Shown: positions 1-11,100 of the stretch, piece after piece
Layout: every line of letters begins with the position of its first letter
Numbering within the stretch: the first letter of the stretch is position 1
IMG/VR virus record: IMGVR_UViG_3300034106_002741
Location: 1 to 41,569 of that record
Length of the DNA: 41,569 nt
Source of the DNA: a virus
Reading direction: 5' to 3' (one strand)
Program-made: the position numbers and the translations under genes
The notes under the pieces: generated by a model
What the model saw: only the letters and a program-made list of their open reading frames with translations
Told to the model about the DNA's origin: nothing
The model's database searches: none

Positions 1-3000
1 ACTACTCATTCCAACTTTAACATAATAGTAATCCAAATCAGTTGGATAAGTTACCAAGTTAGTATCAGATAAATTATGAGTTTTGTTTATTCTCCTTAAA
101 GAAACTCCATTTAATTCATATTTAAAGATTGGAAACTCAACATCATATGATCCGGAAATTGTGTCATCAATATTTCTGGCAATTCCAATTAAACTATTAG
201 TAGAAGTAACTACTCCAGTGTATCTAATAACCTCATTATCAATTAAAATATATCCAGGATTTACGGAGGAAACGGGAACATTTTCAAAACTCGTAAATAT
301 TCCAACAGAACTTACTGAAATGTTACTTGTAGAAGTTGAATCATATAGTGCCTTTAATGTTTCTGGTTTTTGGTCAGGTTGAATTCCGGAAAGTGTGACT
401 TTATCAGCTAAAGAGTACATTCCATGATTATTATGACTAACTTTGAAATGTAATCCATCAGTCAAATCAGTTATGGTATTTACTGTTGCATTGGAAAGAA
501 GGGAAGTTCCAGAAGAACCAACATAATATAAACTATCTACAGTATTTTGATTCAAAGTTCCTTGTACTCTATCTACTAATAGAGAATTAAAGGAAGAAAT
601 TATACCTACATTATTAGGAATAGTAAGAATTAAATTAGTACCAAGTCCATCTGTTTCGGAATAATTAATTTCTAATGAATCACCATAAGCATATCCAGTT
701 CCTCCAATAGAAACGGTTGCTGCAATAGCAACTCCATTTTGAACACTTAGATTTACCTTAGCACCAAAACCAGAACCGGTTATAGAAACTAGGTTTATAT
801 TGGAATAAGTTTTAAATGTAGATGTAAATGCTGTTCCAGCTGAAGTTATTACTAGTGTGCTTCCAATTCCTACAGAACCAACTATACTCTTTAAATTGGA
901 TCTAAAAGTTAAATTATTACTCTGTAATATTGGACTTCCAGGGGTTAAACCAGTAACCTCAGCAGAGGTCAAACTTTTTCCTAATCCAATTAAGGTTGAT
1001 TTGGAAATACAATCTAATGGGTTAGGTCTTAAAGTTACAATCTGTTTATTACCAATATCTAATTTTGGATTATAGAATCTAACCGTAGAAGATCCGGTAA
1101 CAAATTTTGCTCTATAAAGAGTAAGTTTCAAATCTTCTAATTGACTAGGATCCCATGTAGCTCCATTCTGAGACTTAAACAATGATCCCAATAAAGGTTG
1201 TTGCGATACAACTATTTTTTGTGACTCTGGTAAATTTAATGTTGTTACATCTTCCTCACCCATTCTAGAAATCCATACCGTATATTCATTTGATACTGAA
1301 AGTAATACCACACAATAATCATTTCCACTTTCAAGATAAACAGGAGATGGGAAAGTAAATGTTGTTGGAGTCCTACCATCTTCAGATATATTAACTTGAC
1401 TTGGATCTAAAACAACTTCACCAAAAGGAATAATTGTTGTTGTAGGCAAACCAGTTTGCATAGTTCTGATTTGCATAGTAATTGGCAAATTGTTAGTATC
1501 TTTGGTTTTAAAGAATAAATCACACTTTGTAATAAAAATTCCAGTTTCTTCGGGAACTTCAAAAGATTGTGCAATTGGGTCAACCCATCTCGTTTGAACT
1601 ACACTACGGTTTATAAAGGTAGTTCCTGCAGTGAGGGTTGTTTCTTGGGAAGTTAAAGTTCTTTCTTCAGTTCTACTAGTTCTTTCAACATTTGCATTTC
1701 TTGTTCTTAAAGTGACCTCTTCAGTATTGTTTATAGTTCCTGAAGATCTAAATTTAACATCAGCTATACTGTCTGTAGCACCAACAATTACCGTATTAGT
1801 TGGGCTAGTCGTAAGAGTAAAGGTTTTTGTTCCTGTTTCAAATGATGGAGCAGATTGCAATCTAGAATCTGGAATAAATAATGATCCAATTACCGTACCC
1901 GAAGTATCGGTGACTAATCTGACATCAGTTATTTTTGCAACTGCTTTAGAAACTTCACCTTTTAATTGCATATTTTGAACAATATGTCCATAAAATCCCG
2001 AAGCAGATTGTAATTCTAGAGAAGCCGTATCAATATTCAATATAGTTGAAGTTGTTGAATAGGATATGGGTATTAATTGAGTAGGTGAATATGGATTATC
2101 AGTATAAACTTGTTCAGGTTGATTGTATGGTCCATACTTATGATTAGCAGTTGCTAATCTAAATCTAATTGAAGTTGTTCCTACTGTACCAACAACTGTT
2201 TCTCCAACAGTGAAAGTACCACTTTCCATTTGAATTTCAATAAGTTTTGGAACAATATATTTGTTCATATCAACGTTATCAAAGAACGGATATACTCTTG
2301 TTTTTGGTTTTAATCTTTTTGCTATGAACTCAATATTTCTAGATCTCATTACATGAATAATATCTGTAGATACTACAGAAGTTCCTAAGTTAACAGAATC
2401 AATTCTTTCGCCAACCTTGTATTGAATACCTTGTCTAGACTGTTGTGTAGTAGTAAGGGTGGTAGTGTTTGCAAATGTTAAAAATTGATCCCTGAAAGTC
2501 GTTGTTTCTGTATTGCCGCTCCAACTTGAACCAAGGAAAGTGCTTCCTTGGAATATGGTATGTACGTTTTCTCTAGAAATTTCTCGTGTACCAGTCCAAG
2601 TAGTTTCCCAAGAATCCCAATCTATCGGAGATAGTCCAGTATTAGTATCAGCACCCAATTGTTTCAGTGTGGACTCATAATTTCCTTCTTGATCTATAAT
2701 TCTTTTCGATCCTCTGGTTTCAACCCAAGTATCAGTGGTTGGATTTAATTCTATAGATCCAATCCAGTTGACAACATTAAATGGATTTACATTTTCAACT
2801 CTAGTTGCAAAAGTATTTTTTAGAAATACTTCATCACTATATTTTAAACAAACGACATCACCAACTTTAACTGTATTTGGATTTCCTAAATCTTTTACAA
2901 ATCTTAGATCTGCATCTGGATTTGAAAGATTTGAGAGGCCCGCTACAGACTCGGAACCCAAAAGAAGATCTATTGAGGTTGCGTAATGTTGAGGTCTAAG

Positions 3001-6000
3001 TAATCCTTCTTTAGTATCAATACTACACTTGTGTTGGGGATCTCCCAAAGATCCGGAAGTTATTGATCTAAAATTATCTACAAGAAAACCACATTTAAAT
3101 CTATCTAATTGAGTTTGAGAATCTCTTAGAGTTAAGTTCTTGGTATCAGTTTCTAAAAGAGACAATGAAGTATAGTATTCAATATTTTTTATTCTATCTT
3201 CAAGTTTTGCAATATCTTGCATTCTATATCTCTTATGTGAAGACAACTTCACAGTGATATCTCCAATATTATAAACATATGGATTCATAGTAATTGTAGC
3301 TACTTCCATAGCATTTTCAATCGTACTTGGAGAAATTGGAGTCTGTGATGGCACTCCTTTCGTAACAAAGAACTCGCCATACCTATTAAGGTATAATTTA
3401 TCAACTCTACCAAGATAGTAAGAATACGATAAGAATAAGTCTCTATCTTTAGAAAAATTATATGGACTTGAATTTGTTGATGCTAAAAATTTCCTTGAAT
3501 CAAATTCAAATGGAGAAAATGGAGTTGTAGTGCTGTTATACGGACTAACTCTAGGTCTTAGATCTATAATATCGCTTGATCTATAATAAGAAATTCTTGG
3601 TAAATCTTGAGAATATCTTTCACGTTCATATGAACTAACAGTTACAAAATCTCCATCATCATTTGGATCTATGTAATAATAATTATATACTACTTTTAAT
3701 CTCTTTGTTGGTGGAGTTACACCAGACTTTCTTCTTAATGATGAATAATCAACGATCTCTAAGGTTTGACCGTTGTCGAAAATAAAATCTGATATGATAT
3801 TCCTATCACCTTCTATTAACGTACTTATTCTTGCACTAACATTTGATTCTTTAAATAGAATTTTTTCACCTTTAATAAAAGTATTTTCATTAATATATAC
3901 AAATTCTAATTGGTTTGTTCCATTAGTTGCAACAAACAGTGCCATCGCATTACTTGATTGTCCGTAGATTATTTCACCTTTAACTGCATTTAAAATATTT
4001 GCATTCAAATCAACCACTTCCAATCTTGGTAATTCGGCATCATTCAAGTCGGAAGATTCAAAAACACCAGCAACGTAAATTACATCAGGAACGTTTAATG
4101 ATATTCTAGAGTCCTGTACTCTTGTACCATAATATGGACTATAAGTTAAACCATCATTGAGAGTTGTACTGCCTATTCCAGATGAACGAGTACTAGAATT
4201 TCTGATATCTAAAACTTCACATCTATTATAAATTTTCTTTCTCGATTTTAGTCTTCTTTTTCTTAAGGTAACAGTTAGTGTAGCAGAACCATTTTTACTT
4301 AAATTAACTAATGTTAGGGTTCTTCCAGAAGTGATTGTGAATTGATTGGAAGTTAAACTTTCAATAGTACCATCAGAGAATACTAAAGAATAATCTTCTT
4401 CATCAAAGGGTTCTAAAGTAATGTTAGTATCAGTTTCTAAAGTTGCTGTCAGTCCATTGGATGTGACAGTTACCGAATATGACTTTCTATAAACTATTTC
4501 ACCATCAGAAACATCCACACTTGCAACATTTGGATTTTGCAATTCAGCAAAGAAAAACGATTCTTTCGAATTTAATAATGTAGAAACTCCTTTGAACAAA
4601 TTACTTGTAGTTGTTGTACTTGTTGGTAGTCCTCCACTATTGATACCAGAAACACTTGTAGTGGCTTCAACAGTTATAGATTTTGCAGAAGCATTTACTG
4701 AAGTGACCCTATTATAAGTTGGTACTATTTCCCCAGATTTTGTATAAACAAAAATATCTCCAGTATTAATTCCTACTCCAAAAGTCGAAGAAGAAGTTGT
4801 TACGGTACTTATTCCCCCAGAACCTGTAGAAATAGTAAAACTAGTTCCCTGTGGTGCAATAGGAATTCCCACCGATATTGCAGTGTCGGCAGTAAAAGCA
4901 GTTGTAGTTCCAACATATCCAACTATTTGTCTTATATCACCAAGATTATAATCTCGAACGCTAACTATTGTTCGAGAAACATCTTGACCATCAATTTTTA
5001 ATTGTTCACCGACAGTAAAATTACCAGAAACTTGGTACAATATTACTTGGTTACTATTTGTAACAGCTGAGGCTAAATATCCAGATGATGAACTATTTTT
5101 GCCCTCAACAAATGCTGGTTTAGAAAGAGTTATGGTAGTATTTAATGTCAAATACGTATAAGTCTGCAAATCATAGACTGAGGATTCAAAGACGGTAGAA
5201 GCATTAGAGTATGCAGCATTTTTTAATTTTAAATCATAAACTCTACCTACTCCTATTGGGATTCCAGAAGGAAGTCCTGGAGTTACAGTTCTATTTGAGT
5301 ATAAAGTTACTTGACTTGTTGTACCAAACCCAACAGGAATAGATCCATAAACATTGTTAAGTTCTACTTGGTTACCTAAACTAAAAGGAACAGTTATGTC
5401 CTTAACAGTTTCTGTAGTTCTTGGTTTTTCTATGTCTGCATTTACTGTTACGAGAGTTTCTACTTCATATCCCTTAACATATGCTTTTCCTGGTGAAATT
5501 TGCAATGTCAATAGGTCATCTGAAGGGGTTTTCCCCTGTTTTGTTAGTTGACCCAGATTATAAACACCATTATTTCCTATTTTGTCATTTAATGATTCCT
5601 TAGCAATAACTCTAAATGGAGTTACATAGTAATCTCCAGATTCATCAGTTGTTCTTCTTGCTAACTCATCGGTTATTAAGGAAGAAATATTTTCTTTTTT
5701 AAGAATTTTTTTAATATTTCCATTTTCAATTCTTAATAACTCAACAAAATTTTCATCATTAAAATCATTTAAAGATTTTTTTATTAAAGTTGATACAATT
5801 CTAAGTCTATCTGCTCCTGGAGCAGCAAAATTTGAAAATCCTCTAGCATTATCAAATAAATCAGAATTTGATTGGGATGGTACAGCTATATCTTCAAAAA
5901 TAGATAATCCAACCCTATACGATGGTAAATTTGAATATTGATCTAATATTACTGTTTGAGGAAATACATCTACAAAAAATCCTCGTATAAAATAAACACC

Positions 6001-6564
6001 TTCTTCTATTTTTACAGCAGATCCCTTAGCTGTTGAATTTGATATAATAGTAGTTGCAAATGATGACTCTAATCTGATAACACCTAGTCCATAATCAATG
6101 TTTTCTAAAACAATTAAATTCTCCCCATCAACAAAAGTACTACGTGTAAAATCGGTTTCACTGGAACTTTGGTATTTGATGTACAAAGTAAAAGTATCAT
6201 TTTCGGATTCTTCACTAGTAATATAATTTTCAATCTTAGCAAATACTCCACTTGATTCGCCTTTTATTTGTTTCCCAATCAAATATGGCAAATAAGTTAT
6301 TACTGGAATACTTAAGTGAGTTGGGTCAATTTGAACACAAGTATATTCTGAATCATATGCAATATTTCCGGGAATTACTACAGATCCTTCTTTAAAAAAG
6401 TGTTTACCAAATTTTTCAACCTGATTCTGTAGAATCGATTGTAGTGTTGTTAGTTCCCTTGCTTGAATTGGAGTTCCTGGCTTAAATAAAACTCTTTGAT
6501 AATTTTTTGTTGGATCAAAATCATCAAAATATGGAGATGTATTTAAATTAGTGTTTTGTGCCAT
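1..6564 (-). CDS. DUF4815-type phage structural (tail/baseplate) protein, 3' end outside window
   Basis: At least 2,188 codons are open from the ATG at 6564 to the window edge, so the C-terminus is missing. The N-terminal 200 residues have the hallmarks of the DUF4815 family of cyanophage structural proteins: SPYFDDFDPTKNYQRVLF near residue 10, ARELTTLQSILQNQ near 35 and EGVYFIRGFFVDV near 185. Much later, around residue 1760, is YTVWISRMGEED, in a Thr/Ser-rich beta-strand region. The gene starts five bases after the gp8 stop, so it is the next gene of the baseplate operon, where T4 has genes 9-12. A role as a baseplate-associated or adsorption protein is inferred from family and position. 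I checked the reading frame at both ends and in samples through the middle, not base by base. Confidence 0.88.
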   Translation of the reverse strand, partial: MAQNTNLNTSPYFDDFDPTKNYQRVLFKPGTPIQARELTTLQSILQNQVEKFGKHFFKEGSVVIPGNIAYDSEYTCVQIDPTHLSIPVITYLPYLIGKQIKGESSGVFAKIENYITSEESENDTFTLYIKYQSSSETDFTRSTFVDGENLIVLENIDYGLGVIRLESSFATTIISNSTAKGSAVKIEEGVYFIRGFFVDVFPQTVILDQYSNLPSYRVGLSIFEDIAVPSQSNSDLFDNARGFSNFAAPGADRLRIVSTLIKKSLNDFNDENFVELLRIENGNIKKILKKENISSLITDELARRTTDESGDYYVTPFRVIAKESLNDKIGNNGVYNLGQLTKQGKTPSDDLLTLQISPGKAYVKGYEVETLVTVNADIEKPRTTETVKDITVPFSLGNQVELNNVYGSIPVGFGTTSQVTLYSNRTVTPGLPSGIPIGVGRVYDLKLKNAAYSNASTVFESSVYDLQTYTYLTLNTTITLSKPAFVEGKNSSSSGYLASAVTNSNQVILYQVSGNFTVGEQLKIDGQDVSRTIVSVRDYNLGDIRQIVGYVGTTTAFTADTAISVGIPIAPQGTSFTISTGSGGISTVTTSSSTFGVGINTGDIFVYTKSGEIVPTYNRVTSVNASAKSITVEATTSVSGINSGGLPTSTTTTSNLFKGVSTLLNSKESFFFAELQNPNVASVDVSDGEIVYRKSYSVTVTSNGLTATLETDTNITLEPFDEEDYSLVFSDGTIESLTSNQFTITSGRTLTLVNLSKNGSATLTVTLRKRRLKSRKKIYNRCEVLDIRNSSTRSSGIGSTTLNDGLTYSPYYGTRVQDSRISLNVPDVIYVAGVFESSDLNDAELPRLEVVDLNANILNAVKGEIIYGQSSNAMALFVATNGTNQLEFVYINENTFIKGEKILFKESNVSARISTLIEGDRNIISDFIFDNGQTLEIVDYSSLRRKSGVTPPTKRLKVVYNYYYIDPNDDGDFVTVSSYERERYSQDLPRISYYRSSDIIDLRPRVSPYNSTTTPFSPFEFDSRKFLASTNSSPYNFSKDRDLFLSYSYYLGRVDKLYLNRYGEFFVTKGVPSQTPISPSTIENAMEVATITMNPYVYNIGDITVKLSSHKRYRMQDIAKLEDRIKNIEYYTSLSLLETDTKNLTLRDSQTQLDRFKCGFLVDNFRSITSGSLGDPQHKCSIDTKEGLLRPQHYATSIDLLLGSESVAGLSNLSNPDADLRFVKDLGNPNTVKVGDVVCLKYSDEVFLKNTFATRVENVNPFNVVNWIGSIELNPTTDTWVETRGSKRIIDQEGNYESTLKQLGADTNTGLSPIDWDSWETTWTGTREISRENVHTIFQGSTFLGSSWSGNTETTTFRDQFLTFANTTTLTTTQQSRQGIQYKVGERIDSVNLGTSVVSTDIIHVMRSRNIEFIAKRLKPKTRVYPFFDNVDMNKYIVPKLIEIQMESGTFTVGETVVGTVGTTSIRFRLATANHKYGPYNQPEQVYTDNPYSPTQLIPISYSTTSTILNIDTASLELQSASGFYGHIVQNMQLKGEVSKAVAKITDVRLVTDTSGTVIGSLFIPDSRLQSAPSFETGTKTFTLTTSPTNTVIVGATDSIADVKFRSSGTINNTEEVTLRTRNANVERTSRTEERTLTSQETTLTAGTTFINRSVVQTRWVDPIAQSFEVPEETGIFITKCDLFFKTKDTNNLPITMQIRTMQTGLPTTTIIPFGEVVLDPSQVNISEDGRTPTTFTFPSPVYLESGNDYCVVLLSVSNEYTVWISRMGEEDVTTLNLPESQKIVVSQQPLLGSLFKSQNGATWDPSQLEDLKLTLYRAKFVTGSSTVRFYNPKLDIGNKQIVTLRPNPLDCISKSTLIGLGKSLTSAEVTGLTPGSPILQSNNLTFRSNLKSIVGSVGIGSTLVITSAGTAFTSTFKTYSNINLVSITGSGFGAKVNLSVQNGVAIAATVSIGGTGYAYGDSLEINYSETDGLGTNLILTIPNNVGIISSFNSLLVDRVQGTLNQNTVDSLYYVGSSGTSLLSNATVNTITDLTDGLHFKVSHNNHGMYSLADKVTLSGIQPDQKPETLKALYDSTSTSNISVSSVGIFTSFENVPVSSVNPGYILIDNEVIRYTGVVTSTNSLIGIARNIDDTISGSYDVEFPIFKYELNGVSLRRINKTHNLSDTNLVTYPTDLDYYYVKVGMSS

Positions 6565-6569
6565 TTCTA

Positions 6570-8165
6570 TTAGAACTCCAGTACAATTTTAATGTCTTCT
6601 TTTTGGTTAGCTGATCTTGGAATTGGTTGTCTATTATCCAAATAGATAATATCACCGGACTTTTTATTATATTCAGCAGAAGAAATGCCAGCTACAAACT
6701 CTTGACCTAACTGATATATTCTATTATTTATTGTGGTACTTACACCACTAAAATTAGAATTAATTGATAATGTTGGACCAATGATAGATGAACAATTAAT
6801 TGTTAATCCATATCCAACATCTGGATTGGAAGTGAATGGAATAATTTTAAATCCTGTTTCACTCGAAGCTAAACCAGTAGGTTGATAATATTTTAATACC
6901 CCTGTTATTGGATCCCAAGATGATACGAATCCAATTGCAGTAGAACCTAATCCAACAGTTTGTTTAATTACAGAATCAACGGCATATGTTGTATTGGTGG
7001 TAACTCCAGATAATTTTAAAGCATTTAATCCACTAACCAAAGATGAATCTAATAATTGATTATTACTTCCAACTATTGTTGGATTTTTCAAAATTCCAAC
7101 TCTAGCAAAATCATTTCCTAAAATAATATCTGGATTACTTTCTAAAGTTTCATATCTGGAATATAATAATACTCTATATGCACCCAATTCCCGATAAATG
7201 TCGTATCCATGACCACCTTTTGGTGGAATAATAACATTAAAAGAAGATATGGATGTACTTCCTATTCCTGTATTACTTAATTGGCGCAGAGGGCCATCAA
7301 TTTCGGAACCAGGAGCTCCTGGATAGAATTGAATTGTTCCATAAGTATATCCTTTTCCGCCATCAGTAACAAAAACTTCAGAAACTTTTCCAAAAGAATC
7401 AATGGTTATTGTTGCTTTTCCACCAGAACCATCTCCCAAAATTGGAACATTTGAAAAAGATGTTGAAATTGGTTGATAATTTGAACCTCTATTGTTAATC
7501 AATATGACTTCAATTTTGCCGTCAATTGCGTTGTTTTTTGTAGATATTGATTCTCCGGTATTTCCCCAATTTTCAGGTACTGGAATAAATTCAATAGAAT
7601 CAAACTTAACGATTTCGGAAGGTTTAATAGTGTACAAATATTTCCAAATATAACCATCGCCACTAGCACCAGCTGCTCTAGGTTCTAGATCAATAAAGGT
7701 CGGTTGGTCAAAAGATGGTCTTCCTTTAGGATTTTCTGGGTCAGTTCCATTCTGTAAACAGATATAAACTCGCAAATCTTCATTTATTACATAATAATTT
7801 GCTTCATATAGACTGGTTTGAGATGTAACAGAAGTTACATTAAAGACATTATAATCATGTCTATACATTTCATAAGTATTTCCCGCAACCCAGGTAACTT
7901 TTCTAACAAGTCTTCTTACATCTTGACTTGCAATTTGTTTCAAAGATATAATGCTTTCCTTAACCTGAAACTCTTCCTTAAATCCATCTAAAGGAGATGG
8001 AGTATTTGAAACCCAAGTTGGAGATCCTCCAGCAGCTGGATTATTACTATTAGGAAGTCCTATAAAAGTATAATATTTGTTTGAAGTATCACCTACTCCA
8101 GAAACACTTTTTACAAAGTTATCTGCATTTAAAATTCTAAACTGATCTGATATTATAGCGGGCAT
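6570..8165 (-). CDS. 8: gp8-like baseplate wedge subunit
   Basis: 531 residues, starting MPAIISDQFRILNADNFVKS and ending IPRSANQKEDIKIVLEF; this start and this acidic tail resemble gp8 of T4-like cyanophages. In T4, gp8 is a dimeric component of the six baseplate wedges and binds gp7. The middle contains Gly-rich beta segments with GKGYTYGTIQFYPG, echoing repeats in the giant neighbouring protein. T4 gp8 is shorter (about 330 residues), so this is an enlarged version. The order gp25, gp6, giant protein, gp8 on one strand with almost no gaps supports the call. The identification rests on remembered family features and synteny. Confidence 0.82.
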   Translation of the reverse strand: MPAIISDQFRILNADNFVKSVSGVGDTSNKYYTFIGLPNSNNPAAGGSPTWVSNTPSPLDGFKEEFQVKESIISLKQIASQDVRRLVRKVTWVAGNTYEMYRHDYNVFNVTSVTSQTSLYEANYYVINEDLRVYICLQNGTDPENPKGRPSFDQPTFIDLEPRAAGASGDGYIWKYLYTIKPSEIVKFDSIEFIPVPENWGNTGESISTKNNAIDGKIEVILINNRGSNYQPISTSFSNVPILGDGSGGKATITIDSFGKVSEVFVTDGGKGYTYGTIQFYPGAPGSEIDGPLRQLSNTGIGSTSISSFNVIIPPKGGHGYDIYRELGAYRVLLYSRYETLESNPDIILGNDFARVGILKNPTIVGSNNQLLDSSLVSGLNALKLSGVTTNTTYAVDSVIKQTVGLGSTAIGFVSSWDPITGVLKYYQPTGLASSETGFKIIPFTSNPDVGYGLTINCSSIIGPTLSINSNFSGVSTTINNRIYQLGQEFVAGISSAEYNKKSGDIIYLDNRQPIPRSANQKEDIKIVLEF

Positions 8166-8183
8166 TTTAGAACATACTTTTTT

Positions 8184-8191
8184 TTATTTAG
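8184..8191 (-). promoter_or_regulatory. late-promoter-like octamer before gp8
   Basis: CTAAATAA on the minus strand, 19 bases before the gp8 ATG, inside the short gap after the giant gene. It resembles the TATAAATA late promoter of T4 and the CTAAATA-type motifs of T4-like cyanophages. AT-rich sequence makes chance matches common, so position is the main support. Confidence 0.45.
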
Positions 8192-8198
8192 TTACATT

Positions 8199-11100
8199 TT
8201 ACTTACTTATTACACTTCTGGTCCTTATAATTTTCGGAGAAGACGAAATTCCAGAAATTCCATTATCATTAAAAACTTCAAAAGTCTTTGGATTGCCTAA
8301 AATTCTATTTTGATAATCATAAATTTTAGCCCAACTATACTTACCATAATAATTGTTTGTTCCAACTCCAGTATTATTTGAACCTCTTGTATAAACTTTG
8401 ACGTAATTATCCACCATAGGAGCGAAATTACAAGTAACAGTAACAATACCAACTGATGGTGTAGTTATGTCTTCTACAATATAAACTCCATCTATAAAAG
8501 ATTTTGCTATTCCAATTTTAGAATTTGGATAGTTACTCATACCACCAAGAAGTGTAGTAATTCCCACCAAATCTCCACCAGTTTCAACATTACTATCAGT
8601 AATAACAAAGTAATCACCCTTAGATAACTGGGAATTTAAGATGCCAAAAATATTGAGAGATGAATAACCTACACCTAAAGTACTGTTATCATATTGTTCT
8701 GATTTTAATGTAAAAGAGATTTTTGGAGACGTTGTTCCAATTCCGGGAGTTCCAGAAATATATGTTGTGACCCCAATAATAACTCCATGATCGCCAGTGA
8801 CTTTAAAGGATTTAATTAATTCAGTATTATAACTATCTGGTTCTATTATCACAGGTGGAAGATTATTTAAATCATAACCAAATCCACCATTAATAATCTG
8901 TATTGAAGTAACAACTCCAGAAGTTACACTAGAAATAGCCTCAGCCCTGTTATAAATGGGTTCTGCATATATTGCAGTAGCTCCAGATCCTATGGCAACA
9001 TATCTTCCATCAGAACCAATATTATCGACAAATACTAAACTATTGATAAAATTGGGTTGCGATGTTGATCTGTAAATCCAATTACTCAAATCGAATGAAT
9101 AATATAAATCACCTAAAGCTGTAATAATTACATAAAAACCATAATTATAATAAATGTTTGTTATATTTACAATTCCAAGATTATTTGAAATGATTTCATA
9201 AGAAGTTCGATCTATTGATCTAATGACTACGCCATAATCTCCAACGGCAACGTATTTTCCATCAGCATAAATTACCTTATTTAAATTAGTAATTACTGGA
9301 GAACTTACAAATTCCCAAATACTACCGTCATTTGAAGTTCTAATTACTCCATCATCACCAACAGCAACAAAATATTCAGATCCAAAAGTCACACTATTCA
9401 AATCAGATAAAGTTTCGGAATATCTACTGACAAATGAATCCGTACCTACTCCCGTTCCTACAAATATTGATCCAGCTGCACCTACTGTAACCCAGGTATT
9501 TGTAATGTTAGAATATGCAATTTCACTAAATGTTCCAGTGTATCCACTACTTACTCTATTGACCGCGCCAAAACCAGGAATTGATACATCTTCTTGTAAA
9601 GGAATCTGTGTCCATGAAGATATAACATTTCCATAATCTGTGGCTTTTATTACTTGTCCAAGATTTCCTACAGAAAGTAAGAAATTGCTTGTTCCGACTC
9701 CAACTATTTCAAGTGAATTGAAATTAGAAGACAGACCAAATCCAACTGTAGAAACTTGCCAATTTATTCCGTCAAAACTAGTAGAATATACTGAGTTATT
9801 TCCAACAGAAATAAATTTATCTTTGTACTTAATGGATTTCAAATCATATGAAGTTGATAATCCAACAGAACCACTCCAATTAAAAATAGGATCTTTTTTG
9901 ATAATTAAAGACTCAGAAACAATTACTTTAGGTGATTGTGTATTAGCATATCCGACACCACCATCATTAATAGTAATTGATGAAATTGTAGATGATGTTG
10001 ATACTACACATTCACCTAGAGATTCCTGAATTGATCTATTTTCTAATACTAATGCATCTCTTATATCTTCAGGAAGAGAGTCTAAATCTGAGAATAGTGG
10101 ATATGCATTATCAACATATATCACAGTGTCTGTAGGTTGAATTTTCTTAATGATAGTTGCAGATGGTTTAACACTACTCTGTAGATTTGGTCTAGATTTG
10201 GAATATAAAGAACCATTAATAACAGTATCATTAAGTTGTTTTTTCCAAGTAAGAGGTCTAATTTTTGTTGGGTCGGTAATAATACCAACAGAATAATAGT
10301 TAAAAGTTTCAAATTGATCCGCAGCTGTAATTTTTTTAACGACCCTATCAAATTGAGAGATATCAAATAAATCTTCAGGATTCTCCTGTATTACTATAGT
10401 ATCTCCGGGTTTAATTGTCTTAGGTGGATCAATTAACTCAACGTCAATTGAAGAACCTCTATAATATAGGATAACACACTTGGATCCTGATTTTGGTGGT
10501 TCAGTAAATATTACTCTACTTCCAGAAAACTTATATGCTACATTAGGAACTTGTAAAATATCATTTATGTATATAAAAATGTTATTAGTTATATCCAAAT
10601 CAGTTCCATCGGGAACTCTCAATCCTAAAACTTGTTTTACACCATTTAGAGTAGTTGTGAGTGTAAATTTCTTTGTAAATCCATTGAAGAATTCTGAGAT
10701 GTCATCAAATTGTACAAATTGGCCAGGATAGAATCCATAGAAACTATCAGTCTCTACTTCATCAACTGTTAGTACAAAAGGTTGGAAACTTAATGATGGA
10801 TCGGTTACTATTCCAATAGGTGTAAGTTTGTCGCCAACTTTATATCCAATTCCAGATTCATCAAACTTATATGTTATTACACTTGATCCCATACCAACTT
10901 CAACTGTAAGTTTAGCCTTTTGGCCAACTCCAGAAGTTCCACCAGTATAACCCAAACTTAGATTACTATATCCAGTTGGAATTCCAATTACAACTTCTGG
11001 TCTTGAAGTAGTAGTATATCCAGATCCAGGGTTAATAATAGTAAATCCAGAGATTGTACCTGCAGCACTTACTGTAGCGACAACACTTGCGCCAAATCCA

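Noticed and set aside
10121-10366. 81-codon minus-strand frame within the giant gene
   Set aside because: A shadow in another frame of the same strand inside the 4,369-residue gene, with Leu/Gln-rich shadow composition.
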